In this document: one piece after another, positions 36,271 through 44,340 of the stretch
Layout of the letters: every line of letters begins with the position of its first letter
How positions within the stretch are numbered: position 1 is the first letter of the stretch
Source of the DNA: an uncultured Lachnospiraceae bacterium
GTDB taxonomy: Bacteria > Bacillota > Clostridia > Lachnospirales > Lachnospiraceae
DNA length: 64,000 nt
Direction: 5' to 3'
Assembly: GCA_910587095.1 (NCBI GenBank)
Contig: CAJUMJ010000028.1
Span: 16,370 to 80,369, forward strand
Notes under the pieces: generated by a model
Told to the model about the DNA's origin: nothing
The model's input: the letters and a program-made list of their open reading frames with translations, nothing else
Database searches by the model: none
Made by a program: the position numbers and the translations under genes

Positions 36271-37272
36271 TCACGCCTCTTTCTTCACTCCCAGTCTCAT
36301 CTTTTGCGCATGTATCTTTCTGACTGTCCGAGGCGCCGCCGTAAGTAAAAGCAGATACCCCTTGTTTTTCTTCGTCAGGTACGGATTGCACAGCGTATCC
36401 CGCACATGACGGCGCAGATATGTTACCACTCCCGCATAGAACGCGTTATCGCACCTCATCTGTGAGACGGGAACGTGCAGCAGATAATCCAGCCTTTGGT
36501 AAAGGTTAAACCGGATCGCATACTCATAAAGAGCCGGATATTTTCTCTCCACAAGCTCCTGTATCCTGTCCGCGTTGTCTACGATATCCAAAAACACCCG
36601 CGAAAAGCTGTCCTTCGTCCGTTTTCTGGTCGTACTTTCCCGCCTGCACACCACATGATATCCCTGTCCCGGCAAAATAAAAATGCCCGCAATCTCCTGC
36701 AAAAGTTCCAGAAGAAGGCGGAAATCCTCATTTAGCTCCCCCTCCGGAAAGCGATGACCCGCAAAGACCTCCCTGGGAAACAATTTCGTGCAAAAAGAAC
36801 AGTCCCCCCTGTGAAGAAGGAGTTCCTTTATAAAGCTCTCGGCTTCGCAAAACCACGCCTGCGCAGGAGGAACGCAGACATCCGCAAGACGCCGCCCGGC
36901 TTCGTCCACCTCATCCCTGGAAATCTGTACCACCGGATATTTCCCTTCCTCCAGCACGCGGACCATCTCCTCGTACACGTAAGGCTCTATATAGTCGTCG
37001 CTGTCCACAAACCCCAAATATTCCCCCCTGGCCAGTTCCAATCCGACGTTCCGGGCCGAGGAGGCGCCGCCGTTTTTCTTGTGGGCGACGCGGATCCTTT
37101 CATCCTCCGCTGAAAGTCTCTCGCAAAGCTCCTCCGTGCCGTCCGTGGAGCCGTCGTCAATCAGTAGAATTTCCAGATCTTTATAAGTCTGCGCACAGAT
37201 GGAGCGCACGCATCGTTCCAGACAATCTATGGAATTGTAAACCGGCACGATCACGCTGATTTTTTTCGACAT
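36271..37272 (-). CDS. GT2 family glycosyltransferase
   Basis: 333 residues from ATG 37272 (a GTG three bases earlier is possible; AAGG stands upstream of both). The GT-A domain opens KISVIVPVYNSIDCLERCV, with LLIDDGSTDGTEELC, the KNGGASSARNVGLELARGEY segment and GFVDSDDYIEPYV. This EpsJ/WaaB-like group makes up most of the capsule transferases in Firmicutes. Cytoplasmic; C-terminal half poorly conserved. Part of the uninterrupted minus-strand run of transferases. Confidence 0.88.
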   Translation of the reverse strand: MSKKISVIVPVYNSIDCLERCVRSICAQTYKDLEILLIDDGSTDGTEELCERLSAEDERIRVAHKKNGGASSARNVGLELARGEYLGFVDSDDYIEPYVYEEMVRVLEEGKYPVVQISRDEVDEAGRRLADVCVPPAQAWFCEAESFIKELLLHRGDCSFCTKLFPREVFAGHRFPEGELNEDFRLLLELLQEIAGIFILPGQGYHVVCRRESTTRKRTKDSFSRVFLDIVDNADRIQELVERKYPALYEYAIRFNLYQRLDYLLHVPVSQMRCDNAFYAGVVTYLRRHVRDTLCNPYLTKKNKGYLLLLTAAPRTVRKIHAQKMRLGVKKEA

Positions 37273-37319
37273 CACTCAACCTTCTTCCGTCACACCAGTA
37301 TAGCGATCCGATGTATCTC

Positions 37320-38498
37320 TTAATTCATATTCGTTGTACCAGTCTTTAAACCGGGTTTTATAACAGGCGCTGCCGAAAGAGGACCCGTCTCCTCCGGCTT
37401 GATCCGCCCCTGCCTCAAACCGTCCGCAAACCGCAACAGAACGTCCGCGGCATGTTCCGCGTTCCACATATCGCGGATAGTCTCGTAAGCGGCCCGTCCC
37501 ATGCCGCGCCGCTCCTCCCAGTTTTCAAAAAGATCGAGCACAAGCGCTTCCATCTTTTCGTAACGTCCGCCAAAGTAGAGCAGTCCGTTTTCCCCATGGC
37601 GGATCAGGTAGGGAGCCGCGCCTACCCGGGCATCCACCACTTCCACGCAGCCGCTGTTCATGCCCTCGTTGACCACGGCGCCCCAGCCCTCCAGATGGCT
37701 GCTCGTAAAAAGATGGATATGGCATCTTTCCATCACGTCACGCACCTTCTCCGGCGGTGTAAAACCGTAAAACACAAAGGAATCGGAGAGCCCTTCCCTC
37801 TCCACTTCCTCCTTCAGCGCCGCCTCCATCTCCCCGCCTCCAAGCATGTGCATCCGGTAAGCGTATCCTTTCCCTTTCAGGGTTTTTCCAAGCCGCACCG
37901 CATACTCCGGATGCTTTAAGGGAATAAACCGGCCCGCCCATACAATGTGAAGAACACCCTCCTTCGGCTTCATAAGCGCAAAAGCCGCGTCACTGTAGGT
38001 TCTAAGGCGCGTAAAATATCCCCATTTAAAAAGCTTTCCGGGGTAAGCCCCAATCAGATGAAAATCCGACGCGGCGTAAGCACCCGCGCAGAGCATACAC
38101 ACGTTTTCCTTGCGATACCTGACATGCTCCCGATATTTCGCCAGAAGTCCCCTCGGTGAAACCACTTTCCACTGACCCTCTCTGTACAGTCTTTCGCTGA
38201 CCCGGAGAGTGGTTTTGCCGGACATTAATCTGGGCGCCACGATGTCCTCCCTCCCCGTCCAGCCAAAGAGCACCACGTCGCTCTCCATAATCCGTTTCAG
38301 ACACTCGTACTCATCCTCGTAAAGACACATGAGATAAGGTATCGCATCCGTATCGACGCTCCATCCCATCTCCACCCGTTCCGCCTCCATAGGCATGGTC
38401 TGGATAAAAGTAAATCCCCTCCCAAGCCTTTTGTAAAGCGCGTCGCAAAGCGGTATTTGATGGTGGTTGATATAGTTGGACACAAAAGTAAAAGTCAT
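37320..38498 (-). CDS. GT4 family glycosyltransferase
   Basis: 392 residues with a GT-B fold. The C-terminal donor domain starts LHIVWAGRFIPLKHPEYAVR and contains VFYGFTPPEKV, SSHLEGWGAVVNEGMNSGC (the ExxxxxxxE-type nucleotide contact) and PYLIRHGENG. Its ATG overlaps the stop of the neighbouring GT4 gene as ATGA, so the two are translated together. The N-terminus MTFTFVSNYINHHQIPLCDA is typical of group 1 transferases. Donor not readable from the sequence. Confidence 0.88.
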   Translation of the reverse strand: MTFTFVSNYINHHQIPLCDALYKRLGRGFTFIQTMPMEAERVEMGWSVDTDAIPYLMCLYEDEYECLKRIMESDVVLFGWTGREDIVAPRLMSGKTTLRVSERLYREGQWKVVSPRGLLAKYREHVRYRKENVCMLCAGAYAASDFHLIGAYPGKLFKWGYFTRLRTYSDAAFALMKPKEGVLHIVWAGRFIPLKHPEYAVRLGKTLKGKGYAYRMHMLGGGEMEAALKEEVEREGLSDSFVFYGFTPPEKVRDVMERCHIHLFTSSHLEGWGAVVNEGMNSGCVEVVDARVGAAPYLIRHGENGLLYFGGRYEKMEALVLDLFENWEERRGMGRAAYETIRDMWNAEHAADVLLRFADGLRQGRIKPEETGPLSAAPVIKPGLKTGTTNMN

Positions 38499-39781
38499 TC
38501 CATCATCTCCCGGTAAATGTGCATCAGACGATAATAGTTCTGATCCGCGTCATGATTGACGCGGGCGTGTTTTCTGGCATTGTCGGAAAGCCTGTCCACG
38601 ATTGCCTCTTTCGTAAATATCTCGGCAATGCTGGACGCCAGCGCGTCCACGTCCCCGGGCGGATAGAGAAATCCGTCCCCGCCGTCCGTCAGTATGTTAT
38701 GTATGCCGCCCACATTGGCCGCCACACAAGGCACACCCAAAAGCATCGCCTCCCCCACGGAATTGGGAGAATTTTCAAGCACCGAAGGGCAGACAAAGAC
38801 ATGACAGCTCAAATACTGTATCTTCATCTCCTCCGCGCTGATCCGTCCGAGCATGTGAATCTTCTCCTCCAGATGGTTTTCCCGGATCAGCTTATTCAAA
38901 TATTTTCCGTAAGCGGGAAGTTTTAACGCGTCCTTCCACGTCTCCGCCCTCAATATGTCCGCCCCGGCCACATACACTTCCGCATCGGGAAACTGTTCCA
39001 AAATTTGCGGCATCGCCTGTAAAAGATAGTGAAAGCCTTTTAACGGGTAATCCCCCTGGCTTAAAAATATGCGGTAAGTCTGACAATTATATTTGCTCCA
39101 CCTGTCCCTGTAAAACACGTTGCGAAGCGTCTCATTCAAAAAATGGTATGTCGCGTCGGGATTGATTTTTAATGTTTCCGCCCGGTCAAAGTCCGTCCGG
39201 CCGGCTATATGGCCCACCCGCTTGATGGCTTCTATCTCGTATTCGCCCCGCTTCTCAAACTTCTTCTGCTGCTGCCTGATGCTGTCTTTCCTGACCAGGT
39301 CGCGGAATGTGCTGTTTCTCTGTACCTTCACAGGCAGATCCGCCATATATACCTTGGCGATAGCCGAGACAATTCCCTGTATCCCAATCAGCGTCCGCCC
39401 CGGCTGGTCAAACACCTTGATTGACGCCAGCGCGTGAGGAAACTCCGTACCGAACACATGCAGAATCTCCGGTTTGAAATCGCCTATGATCACTTCAAAA
39501 TGTTTCTCAAGCGCTACGTCATACCTCTCCGGCGCCGCCAGATCTTCCACAAAGCCGTAACAGTGGCAGGAAATGTTTTCCCCAAGCTGCATAACCCTGT
39601 CAAAGTTCCCCACCGATTCATCCACCGGAAAAGCAATCCCCAGCTCAATGCGGTTCCTCTCCTGCTCCATCACCACCCGGTCAAGCAGGCCGCTAAGCCA
39701 CCCTTCCCTGTTGCTGCACGGCAGATTAAGCCTTTTGGCAATTGCCGGCAGCATAATGTTGCACACCCACAATACTTTCAT
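38495..39781 (-). CDS. GT4 family glycosyltransferase
   Basis: 428 residues, GT-B fold. N-terminal MKVLWVCNIMLPAIAKRL; acceptor-domain segment LHVFGTEFPHALAS; donor domain with FLSQGDYPLKGFHYLLQAMP, HVFVCPSVLENSPNSVGEA and PCVAANVGGIHNILTDG. These are classic retaining GT4 features (EX7E in the SVLENSPNSVGEA region). Upstream partner of the GT4 gene with which it shares an ATGA junction. Sugar specificity unknown. Confidence 0.9.
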   Translation of the reverse strand: MKVLWVCNIMLPAIAKRLNLPCSNREGWLSGLLDRVVMEQERNRIELGIAFPVDESVGNFDRVMQLGENISCHCYGFVEDLAAPERYDVALEKHFEVIIGDFKPEILHVFGTEFPHALASIKVFDQPGRTLIGIQGIVSAIAKVYMADLPVKVQRNSTFRDLVRKDSIRQQQKKFEKRGEYEIEAIKRVGHIAGRTDFDRAETLKINPDATYHFLNETLRNVFYRDRWSKYNCQTYRIFLSQGDYPLKGFHYLLQAMPQILEQFPDAEVYVAGADILRAETWKDALKLPAYGKYLNKLIRENHLEEKIHMLGRISAEEMKIQYLSCHVFVCPSVLENSPNSVGEAMLLGVPCVAANVGGIHNILTDGGDGFLYPPGDVDALASSIAEIFTKEAIVDRLSDNARKHARVNHDADQNYYRLMHIYREMME

Positions 39782-39828
39782 TTGTACCCTCCATTCCAGA
39801 GCGTTCTACGATAAGTGCGCTCTTTCCC

Positions 39829-40689
39829 TCATACGTCAATCGGAGGTTTTGAACTTCCTCCATATATCCTTCTCTTCAAGTTCTGGTAAATCCCCGCCGT
39901 CTTTTCCTGGGACGCAAGGTACGTCCGAAGCGGCGACAATGTGACAAACAAAAGCAATCGATACTTAAAAATCCGTCCGCGGCTCATGTACTTTTTTACA
40001 ATACGCTTATGCTCTGCGGCGGAACGTTTTCTGTTTCCCCTGTTCTCCGAAAAGCCGCCTCCCTCGTAGGAAACCACCGTCAGTGGCATGTAAACCATGG
40101 AAGCGTGCGCCTTGTAATAACACCAGAGAAAATGCTCATAATCCGCGCGGACACGGTAGCGGATGCGAAATCCCCTCTTTTTCAGAAGCCGCCTGTCATA
40201 AAAGCACGCCTGATGGCAAGGTACATTCCGGTAGCAGGCAAAATCGTCTATTTTAGGGTTTGACATCACATGCGCGCCCGTCTTTCTCTCCTTGATATTG
40301 CCGTAAAAAATCCGCGGCGGAAGATGTATTTTCTTTCCCGCTCCCGCACTGCCATGGAGAGTCACCGACCTGTCGCTCTCTTCGATTTCCCTCTTTACAC
40401 GGGCGAGCACCTGCTCGTCCTCGAGATAGTCTCCGCAGTTTAAAAAAAGGATATACCTTCCCGACACATGGGTAATCGCCCTGTTCATGGCGTCATAGAT
40501 ACCCGCGTCCTCCCCGGCAAAGAACTTTAAATCCTCCCCGGGTGAAAGCGCGCCCACCGAGCCGTCCGTGGAGAGGCCGTCCTGCACGATGATCTCGTAG
40601 TCGTCTTCCGTCTGAGCCCGGATACTCTCTATGGTTTTTTGTAATTTTTCGCCCGCATTGTAACTGACTACAATGATACTGAATGTCAT
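39829..40689 (-). CDS. GT2 family glycosyltransferase
   Basis: 286 residues from the ATG at 40689 (GGAG six bases upstream). It begins MTFSIIVVSYNAGEKLQKTI, with IVQDGLSTDGS and EDAGIYDAMNRAITHVSGRY, then FLNCGDYLED in place of the usual DxD segment. This GDYL variant is normal for the WcaA/colanic-acid-type GT2 subgroup. The C-terminal KRRIYGGSSKPP tail is basic. Lies downstream of a 350-bp repeat-filled gap. Confidence 0.85.
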   Translation of the reverse strand: MTFSIIVVSYNAGEKLQKTIESIRAQTEDDYEIIVQDGLSTDGSVGALSPGEDLKFFAGEDAGIYDAMNRAITHVSGRYILFLNCGDYLEDEQVLARVKREIEESDRSVTLHGSAGAGKKIHLPPRIFYGNIKERKTGAHVMSNPKIDDFACYRNVPCHQACFYDRRLLKKRGFRIRYRVRADYEHFLWCYYKAHASMVYMPLTVVSYEGGGFSENRGNRKRSAAEHKRIVKKYMSRGRIFKYRLLLFVTLSPLRTYLASQEKTAGIYQNLKRRIYGGSSKPPIDV

Positions 40690-40725
40690 ATTAATCTCCA
40701 TTCCGAAGCATTTATGCGACGTGGC

Positions 40726-40825
40726 GACGCAAATTTCAAATTTGCGTCTGCCATCGAACAAATTTGTGATGCTCTTGCACAAATTTGCGTGTGAAAAATC
40801 AGCACTTCAGTGTGATTTTTCACAC
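40726..40825 (-). repeat. Hairpins upstream of the GT2 gene
   Basis: gacgcaaattt/aaatttgcgtc (40726-40748, 1-base centre) and gtgtgaaaaatca/tgatttttcacac (40789-40825) with an inner cact/agtg stem. The second is related to the hairpins at 46595-46631 and 54602-54625. Confidence 0.8.
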
Positions 40826-40850
40826 ACTCTCCTCATAAACTAATAAATAC

Positions 40851-41020
40851 GCCGTGAGCTTGCTCACGCGTGCTGCCCCGGCATAAATCTGCCATGCACA
40901 TTCGCAAAATCGCCGCTTCGCTGCTCTTTTTTGCTCATGTTCGGGCTCTCGCCCTATAGATTTCTGCCGCTTCATCCCGCCGTGAGCTTGCTCACGCGTG
41001 CTGCCCCGGCATAAATCTGC
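40851..41020 (-). repeat. 42-bp direct repeat pair in the gap before EpsG
   Basis: Identical 42-bp units at 40851-40892 and 40979-41020, each starting with the hairpin cgtgagc/gctcacg and continuing into ctgccccggcataaatctgc. With the hairpins at 40726-40825 they fill the non-coding region 40690-41037. Short minus-strand frames through the region (one from 40938 to 40864) lack a good ribosome binding site and were not called. Confidence 0.8.
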
Positions 41021-41037
41021 ACGGCTCTGCGCTTTCG

Positions 41038-42204
41038 TCAGGTAACATCCGATAGGATATTTACCATTTCGTTGAAGAAAAAGGTGCGGTAGGGCAGTAT
41101 CAGAACGCCGTCGTTGGACGCTCTTTTTAAGTATACCGCAAAGTACAAAACCGCCGCCAGAAGGATACCCGCCCGGAAAACGCGTCTCCATCTTTTTTCG
41201 GGAACGCTCTTTAAAAGCATCGGCAAAAACAAAATCTGGCTCACCATCAGGTAATATCCGATCCGCGATATGATTGGCAAAAAGGAGCAGAACACATACA
41301 GCACAAGCGCTCCCAGGTTCAGGTAAAAATAAAACCAAAAACGCCGTTCCCACCACAGCTCCTCATTCTTATTTGTGGCGCTTTCACCGTTTTTTATGTC
41401 TGCCTGCTTTTTCCTGCTTTTCATGAAATACACAATTCCCGCGAAAGCGAGCGTGGCCATACAGCGCAAAATGCTGATATAACTGGTGCCGCCCTCCAGG
41501 TATTCCGTGTCCTCATAAGTAGGATAAAGAAAAACCACCAGTTTTAAGTAAAAATCCTGCAAAAACAAAAAAGTTGTACAGAAAGCAGCCGCAATCGCAA
41601 GCTGCCATTTTTTCCATGGCAGGGATGCCAGAAAATAGAGGGGCAGCACCACCAGAAGCGACTTGTGGAAGGTCGCCCCCAAAAGAACCAGAGCGGCAAA
41701 TCTCCCCCATTTTCTTTGCAGTACAAATTTCATAGAATAGAGCGCGGCGGCAAGCGCCAGATAATACCGCACCGTGCTGAAGGTCTGAAAATAATACCCC
41801 AGCGTCATAAAGAGAAAGAAAGTAAGCCCAAACTCATCGCTTTGCCGGTACATGGCAAGCAGAAATAAAAAGACTGTCGCAAACGAGTAAAAGGCGAATA
41901 CCAGCAGAAAATTTTCGTAACCGGACAGCCCGTATATCAGTTTTACCATCAGATTAAAACCGATCTCCGTAGGCACATAGGCATCGCAATTCACCAGATG
42001 CATGAACTCCACGTACTTCGCGTAGTCGTTGCCCACATTCAAGCGACAAGCGGAGAGCAAAAATAAAATCAGAAAAACCGCCGTCAGGCAGACCTTGTTG
42101 CATAGCTGCTGTCTGGTCAGTTTATATGGCCGTCTGGTCGGATGATTGTCCACCATACCCGCGAGGAGTACGGTGACAGCCGCAACCGTAATATAAAGAA
42201 TCAT
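41038..42204 (-). CDS. EpsG-like polysaccharide polymerase
   Basis: 388 residues from the ATG at 42204, which overlaps the upstream stop as ATGA and has GGGAGG about 10 bases before it. Ten or so membrane helices; RLNVGNDYAKYVEFMH in the first outer loop, TEIGFNLMVKLIYGLSG and STVRYYLALAAALYSMKF are the EpsG-family landmarks. EpsG proteins act as Wzy-type polymerases in Gram-positive exopolysaccharide systems. It sits close to the initiating transferase and the Wzz-like gene, the expected core of a Wzy-dependent assembly line. A second, unrelated polymerase/ligase is encoded at 2424. Confidence 0.87.
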   Translation of the reverse strand: MILYITVAAVTVLLAGMVDNHPTRRPYKLTRQQLCNKVCLTAVFLILFLLSACRLNVGNDYAKYVEFMHLVNCDAYVPTEIGFNLMVKLIYGLSGYENFLLVFAFYSFATVFLFLLAMYRQSDEFGLTFFLFMTLGYYFQTFSTVRYYLALAAALYSMKFVLQRKWGRFAALVLLGATFHKSLLVVLPLYFLASLPWKKWQLAIAAAFCTTFLFLQDFYLKLVVFLYPTYEDTEYLEGGTSYISILRCMATLAFAGIVYFMKSRKKQADIKNGESATNKNEELWWERRFWFYFYLNLGALVLYVFCSFLPIISRIGYYLMVSQILFLPMLLKSVPEKRWRRVFRAGILLAAVLYFAVYLKRASNDGVLILPYRTFFFNEMVNILSDVT

Positions 42205-43010
42205 CTGCCGCGCGCCTCCCGCACGCCCTTTCTCATGATACGAAACGCCTGCCACACCGGAATCTCCCGGCACATCAGTTTCTTATGCGCCCACAGAAAC
42301 CGCAGGGACAAAGGCAACGCCAATTTTCCGTAAAGATGATGATAGAGCACGCCCCTATCCCGGAAAAATTTCTCGTGATAACCGGAAAACCATGTGGACT
42401 CCCTTTCCCGCTCCTTGCCGATGCAGGCGGTGTGCGCGTAAACGCGAAGTCCCGCCCTGAGGCAATCCCGCAAAAACAGGCTGTCCTCACCGTTGCTGTA
42501 CTTCGCGCCGCCGCCAAAAAGCAGGGAATAATACACGTTCGCCCTGCGCAGCGAGGAAAGCCTCGCGCATATGCTGTACGCGGGATATCTCCCGTAATTG
42601 CGCCATGAAACCTTGTGTATCTCCCTGTTCCAGTAAGTTCTTCGCGCAGGCGCCACCTGCACGTTAAAGAGAATCATATCCGCGTCCGGCAGCGACTCAA
42701 AGGCCGCCAGAATCTTCTTCCGGTAGTCCGAATCCAATGTAATATCCTCGTCGGAGAAAAGCACCAGTTCCCCCGACGCATGTAAAAGCGCCGTATTGCG
42801 GCTTAAACCTACTCCCCGCTCCGGCATGGAAAAGCACTTCACGCATCCGCCTGCTGTTTTGATATTCCCGAATGCGTAACCGCCGCACTGGTTCACCACC
42901 ACCGCGTCCGTGTTGATATGCATTTGTGAGATCAGCGCCGCCGCATCCTTTTCCACCGCGGAAACCAAAACCTCCAGTCTCAAGGGCCGCCTCGTCTTTT
43001 TCCCCTTCAA
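42201..43010 (-). CDS. GT2-like (family A) glycosyltransferase
   Basis: 269 residues from a TTG at 43010, which has GGAGG 10 bases upstream, supplied by the repeat module next to it; a second TTG at 42983 (followed by RLEVLVSAVEKD) is an alternative. The sequence LRLEVLVSAVEKDAAALI, NQCGGYAFG, ERGVGLSRNTALLHASGE and LFSDEDITLD is that of a GT2 subgroup with a DED metal motif. Cytoplasmic, single domain. It overlaps the EpsG-like gene by 4 bp. Confidence 0.85.
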   Translation of the reverse strand: MKGKKTRRPLRLEVLVSAVEKDAAALISQMHINTDAVVVNQCGGYAFGNIKTAGGCVKCFSMPERGVGLSRNTALLHASGELVLFSDEDITLDSDYRKKILAAFESLPDADMILFNVQVAPARRTYWNREIHKVSWRNYGRYPAYSICARLSSLRRANVYYSLLFGGGAKYSNGEDSLFLRDCLRAGLRVYAHTACIGKERERESTWFSGYHEKFFRDRGVLYHHLYGKLALPLSLRFLWAHKKLMCREIPVWQAFRIMRKGVREARGR

Positions 43011-43018
43011 TCCTCTCT

Positions 43019-43153
43019 AACCTCCATGTCACAGCTCTGCTGTGACTCAAATCAGTGCGGAGAATGCCGTATTTTGGGCATTCTCCTGTGTGAGACATAG
43101 TACTTCTCCACGAAACAGCCTTTGCTGTGAGTGGCTAGAAGTACTTCTCACAC
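43019..43153 (-). repeat. Three-hairpin module between Wzz-like and GT2 genes
   Basis: Contains gtcacagc/gctgtgac (43028-43046), ggagaatgcc/ggcattctcc (43059-43086) and the long hairpin gtgtgaga/tctcacac with inner agtacttct/agaagtact, ccac/gtgg and acagc/gctgt (43088-43153). Positions 43019-43096 match 17361-17438 with one difference. The module occupies the gap 43011-43195, and its left end is the GGAGG of the gene at 43010. Confidence 0.9.
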
Positions 43154-43195
43154 TACCATCCTTTTCCTGTCTATCCTTCATCCCAAAAACAGGCT

Positions 43196-44191
43196 TTACA
43201 GTCTCCCGGTCTTCTCCATCCTCTTACCGAAATCCCGCCCGTAATATTTTTGCAAAAACCGTGTATCACAATCCCGAATCGCCACGCCGCTAAGCTCGCA
43301 TTCTCTGGTTTTTAACTGCTCAATCAAATAAGATACGCCGGCGCCGCACACACCGCCAAAGGGCAGAGAGAGCACCACCCCCCGGGCACTGCGCATACTC
43401 CGTAACTCCTCCTCCGAAAAGGACTTGCCCCTGTCCCACTCGCAGACATAAATCTCACCCGGCTTTTCCCGCAGATAAGCGAGGTTTTTCTTATAATCCT
43501 CCTCAAAAAACGCTTCACCGGAGACATAGCCAAGGAATGACACATCCGTCACTTTTCTGACATCCCCCGCCACCAGAATCCGGTCGTCCATCACATAGTA
43601 GAGAGAGAACCCAAAAAGACTGAGCAGCAGTCCGAGAAAGCCCCCCACCAAAACAGCCTGAAGCATCCTGCTGTCCGCCACCACAAGTTCCGCCTCTGTC
43701 TCGCGAATCGCGTTGATGGCGATAAACTCTTTCGCCTCGTTTCCGTATGTCTCAAGCGCCTCAACGGCCGCCCCCATAATTTCGTCCGTGCGCGCTGCAT
43801 AATTAGTGGTCACCGTCAACGTCAAAAGACGGATATCCGACAAAATCTCCGCTTTCATGGAAGCCTCCACCTCCTCGCGAGTATAATCCGAAGCGAGGTT
43901 ACTGAGCGTCAGATTCATAATCGGGTCTGTCGCCATCAGATCATTCCATGTATATCCGTTGTACGCCTGGTAAACCTCCCCCGTCTCGTCTGCGGCAAAG
44001 TCCAGATACACCTTTGCGAAAGCCGTATACTCCCGCTCCGATTCCGGCACCGTGCGCACGGCTGTGTAAATCAACGCCCCCAAAAGCGCCCCGCCAATCA
44101 CCGCCCCGAGAAGCAGGGGAATTTTCCCAAACAGGCAGATCATATATTTTTTGATATCCATACCGTCATTCGCATAATTACTTTCCATCAT
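43196..44191 (-). CDS. Wzz-like chain-length protein with an altered cytoplasmic domain
   Basis: 331 residues from the ATG at 44191 (AAGGA eight bases upstream). First helix at about 20-41 (KIPLLLGAVIGGALLG), extracytoplasmic part to about 175, second helix QAVLVGGFLGLLLSLFGFSL. The remaining 130 residues are cytoplasmic: DVSFLGYVSGEAF, then GVVLSLPFGGVCGAGVSYLI, which resembles the core strands of a CpsD/Wzc-type kinase but has no Walker A lysine motif and no tyrosine cluster. Likely the polysaccharide co-polymerase regulating chain length; no separate BY-kinase is seen nearby. Confidence 0.8.
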   Translation of the reverse strand: MMESNYANDGMDIKKYMICLFGKIPLLLGAVIGGALLGALIYTAVRTVPESEREYTAFAKVYLDFAADETGEVYQAYNGYTWNDLMATDPIMNLTLSNLASDYTREEVEASMKAEILSDIRLLTLTVTTNYAARTDEIMGAAVEALETYGNEAKEFIAINAIRETEAELVVADSRMLQAVLVGGFLGLLLSLFGFSLYYVMDDRILVAGDVRKVTDVSFLGYVSGEAFFEEDYKKNLAYLREKPGEIYVCEWDRGKSFSEEELRSMRSARGVVLSLPFGGVCGAGVSYLIEQLKTRECELSGVAIRDCDTRFLQKYYGRDFGKRMEKTGRL

Positions 44192-44260
44192 GACGTAAAT
44201 CCTTCCATACTGTTTCCTGCACTCCCAACAACTGCACTGAAATTTCACAACAACCAACAC

Positions 44261-44336
44261 GTGCGGCATATAGTACAATTGCTTACGAAGTCGTTCAAAA
44301 CCCGACGCGAGGAAGCAATTGTGCAATATGCCGCAC
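44261..44336 (-). repeat. Long hairpin between the initiating transferase and Wzz genes
   Basis: Outer arms gtgcggcata/tatgccgcac, inner arms acaattgctt/aagcaattgt and an apical gtcg/cgac stem, separated by small internal loops. Same two-level layout as the agtact hairpins but with unrelated sequence. Fills most of 44192-44340; no T-run follows. Confidence 0.8.
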
Positions 44337-44340
44337 ATTG

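Noticed and set aside
40864..40938. 24-residue minus-strand frame in the repeat region
   Set aside because: No adequate ribosome binding site; the sequence is part of a repeated DNA element, so coding cannot be claimed.
40820..41356. 178-codon minus-strand frame overlapping the EpsG-like gene end
   Set aside because: Runs through the end of EpsG in another frame and then through the repeat-filled gap; its C-terminal part is encoded by the 42-bp direct repeats.
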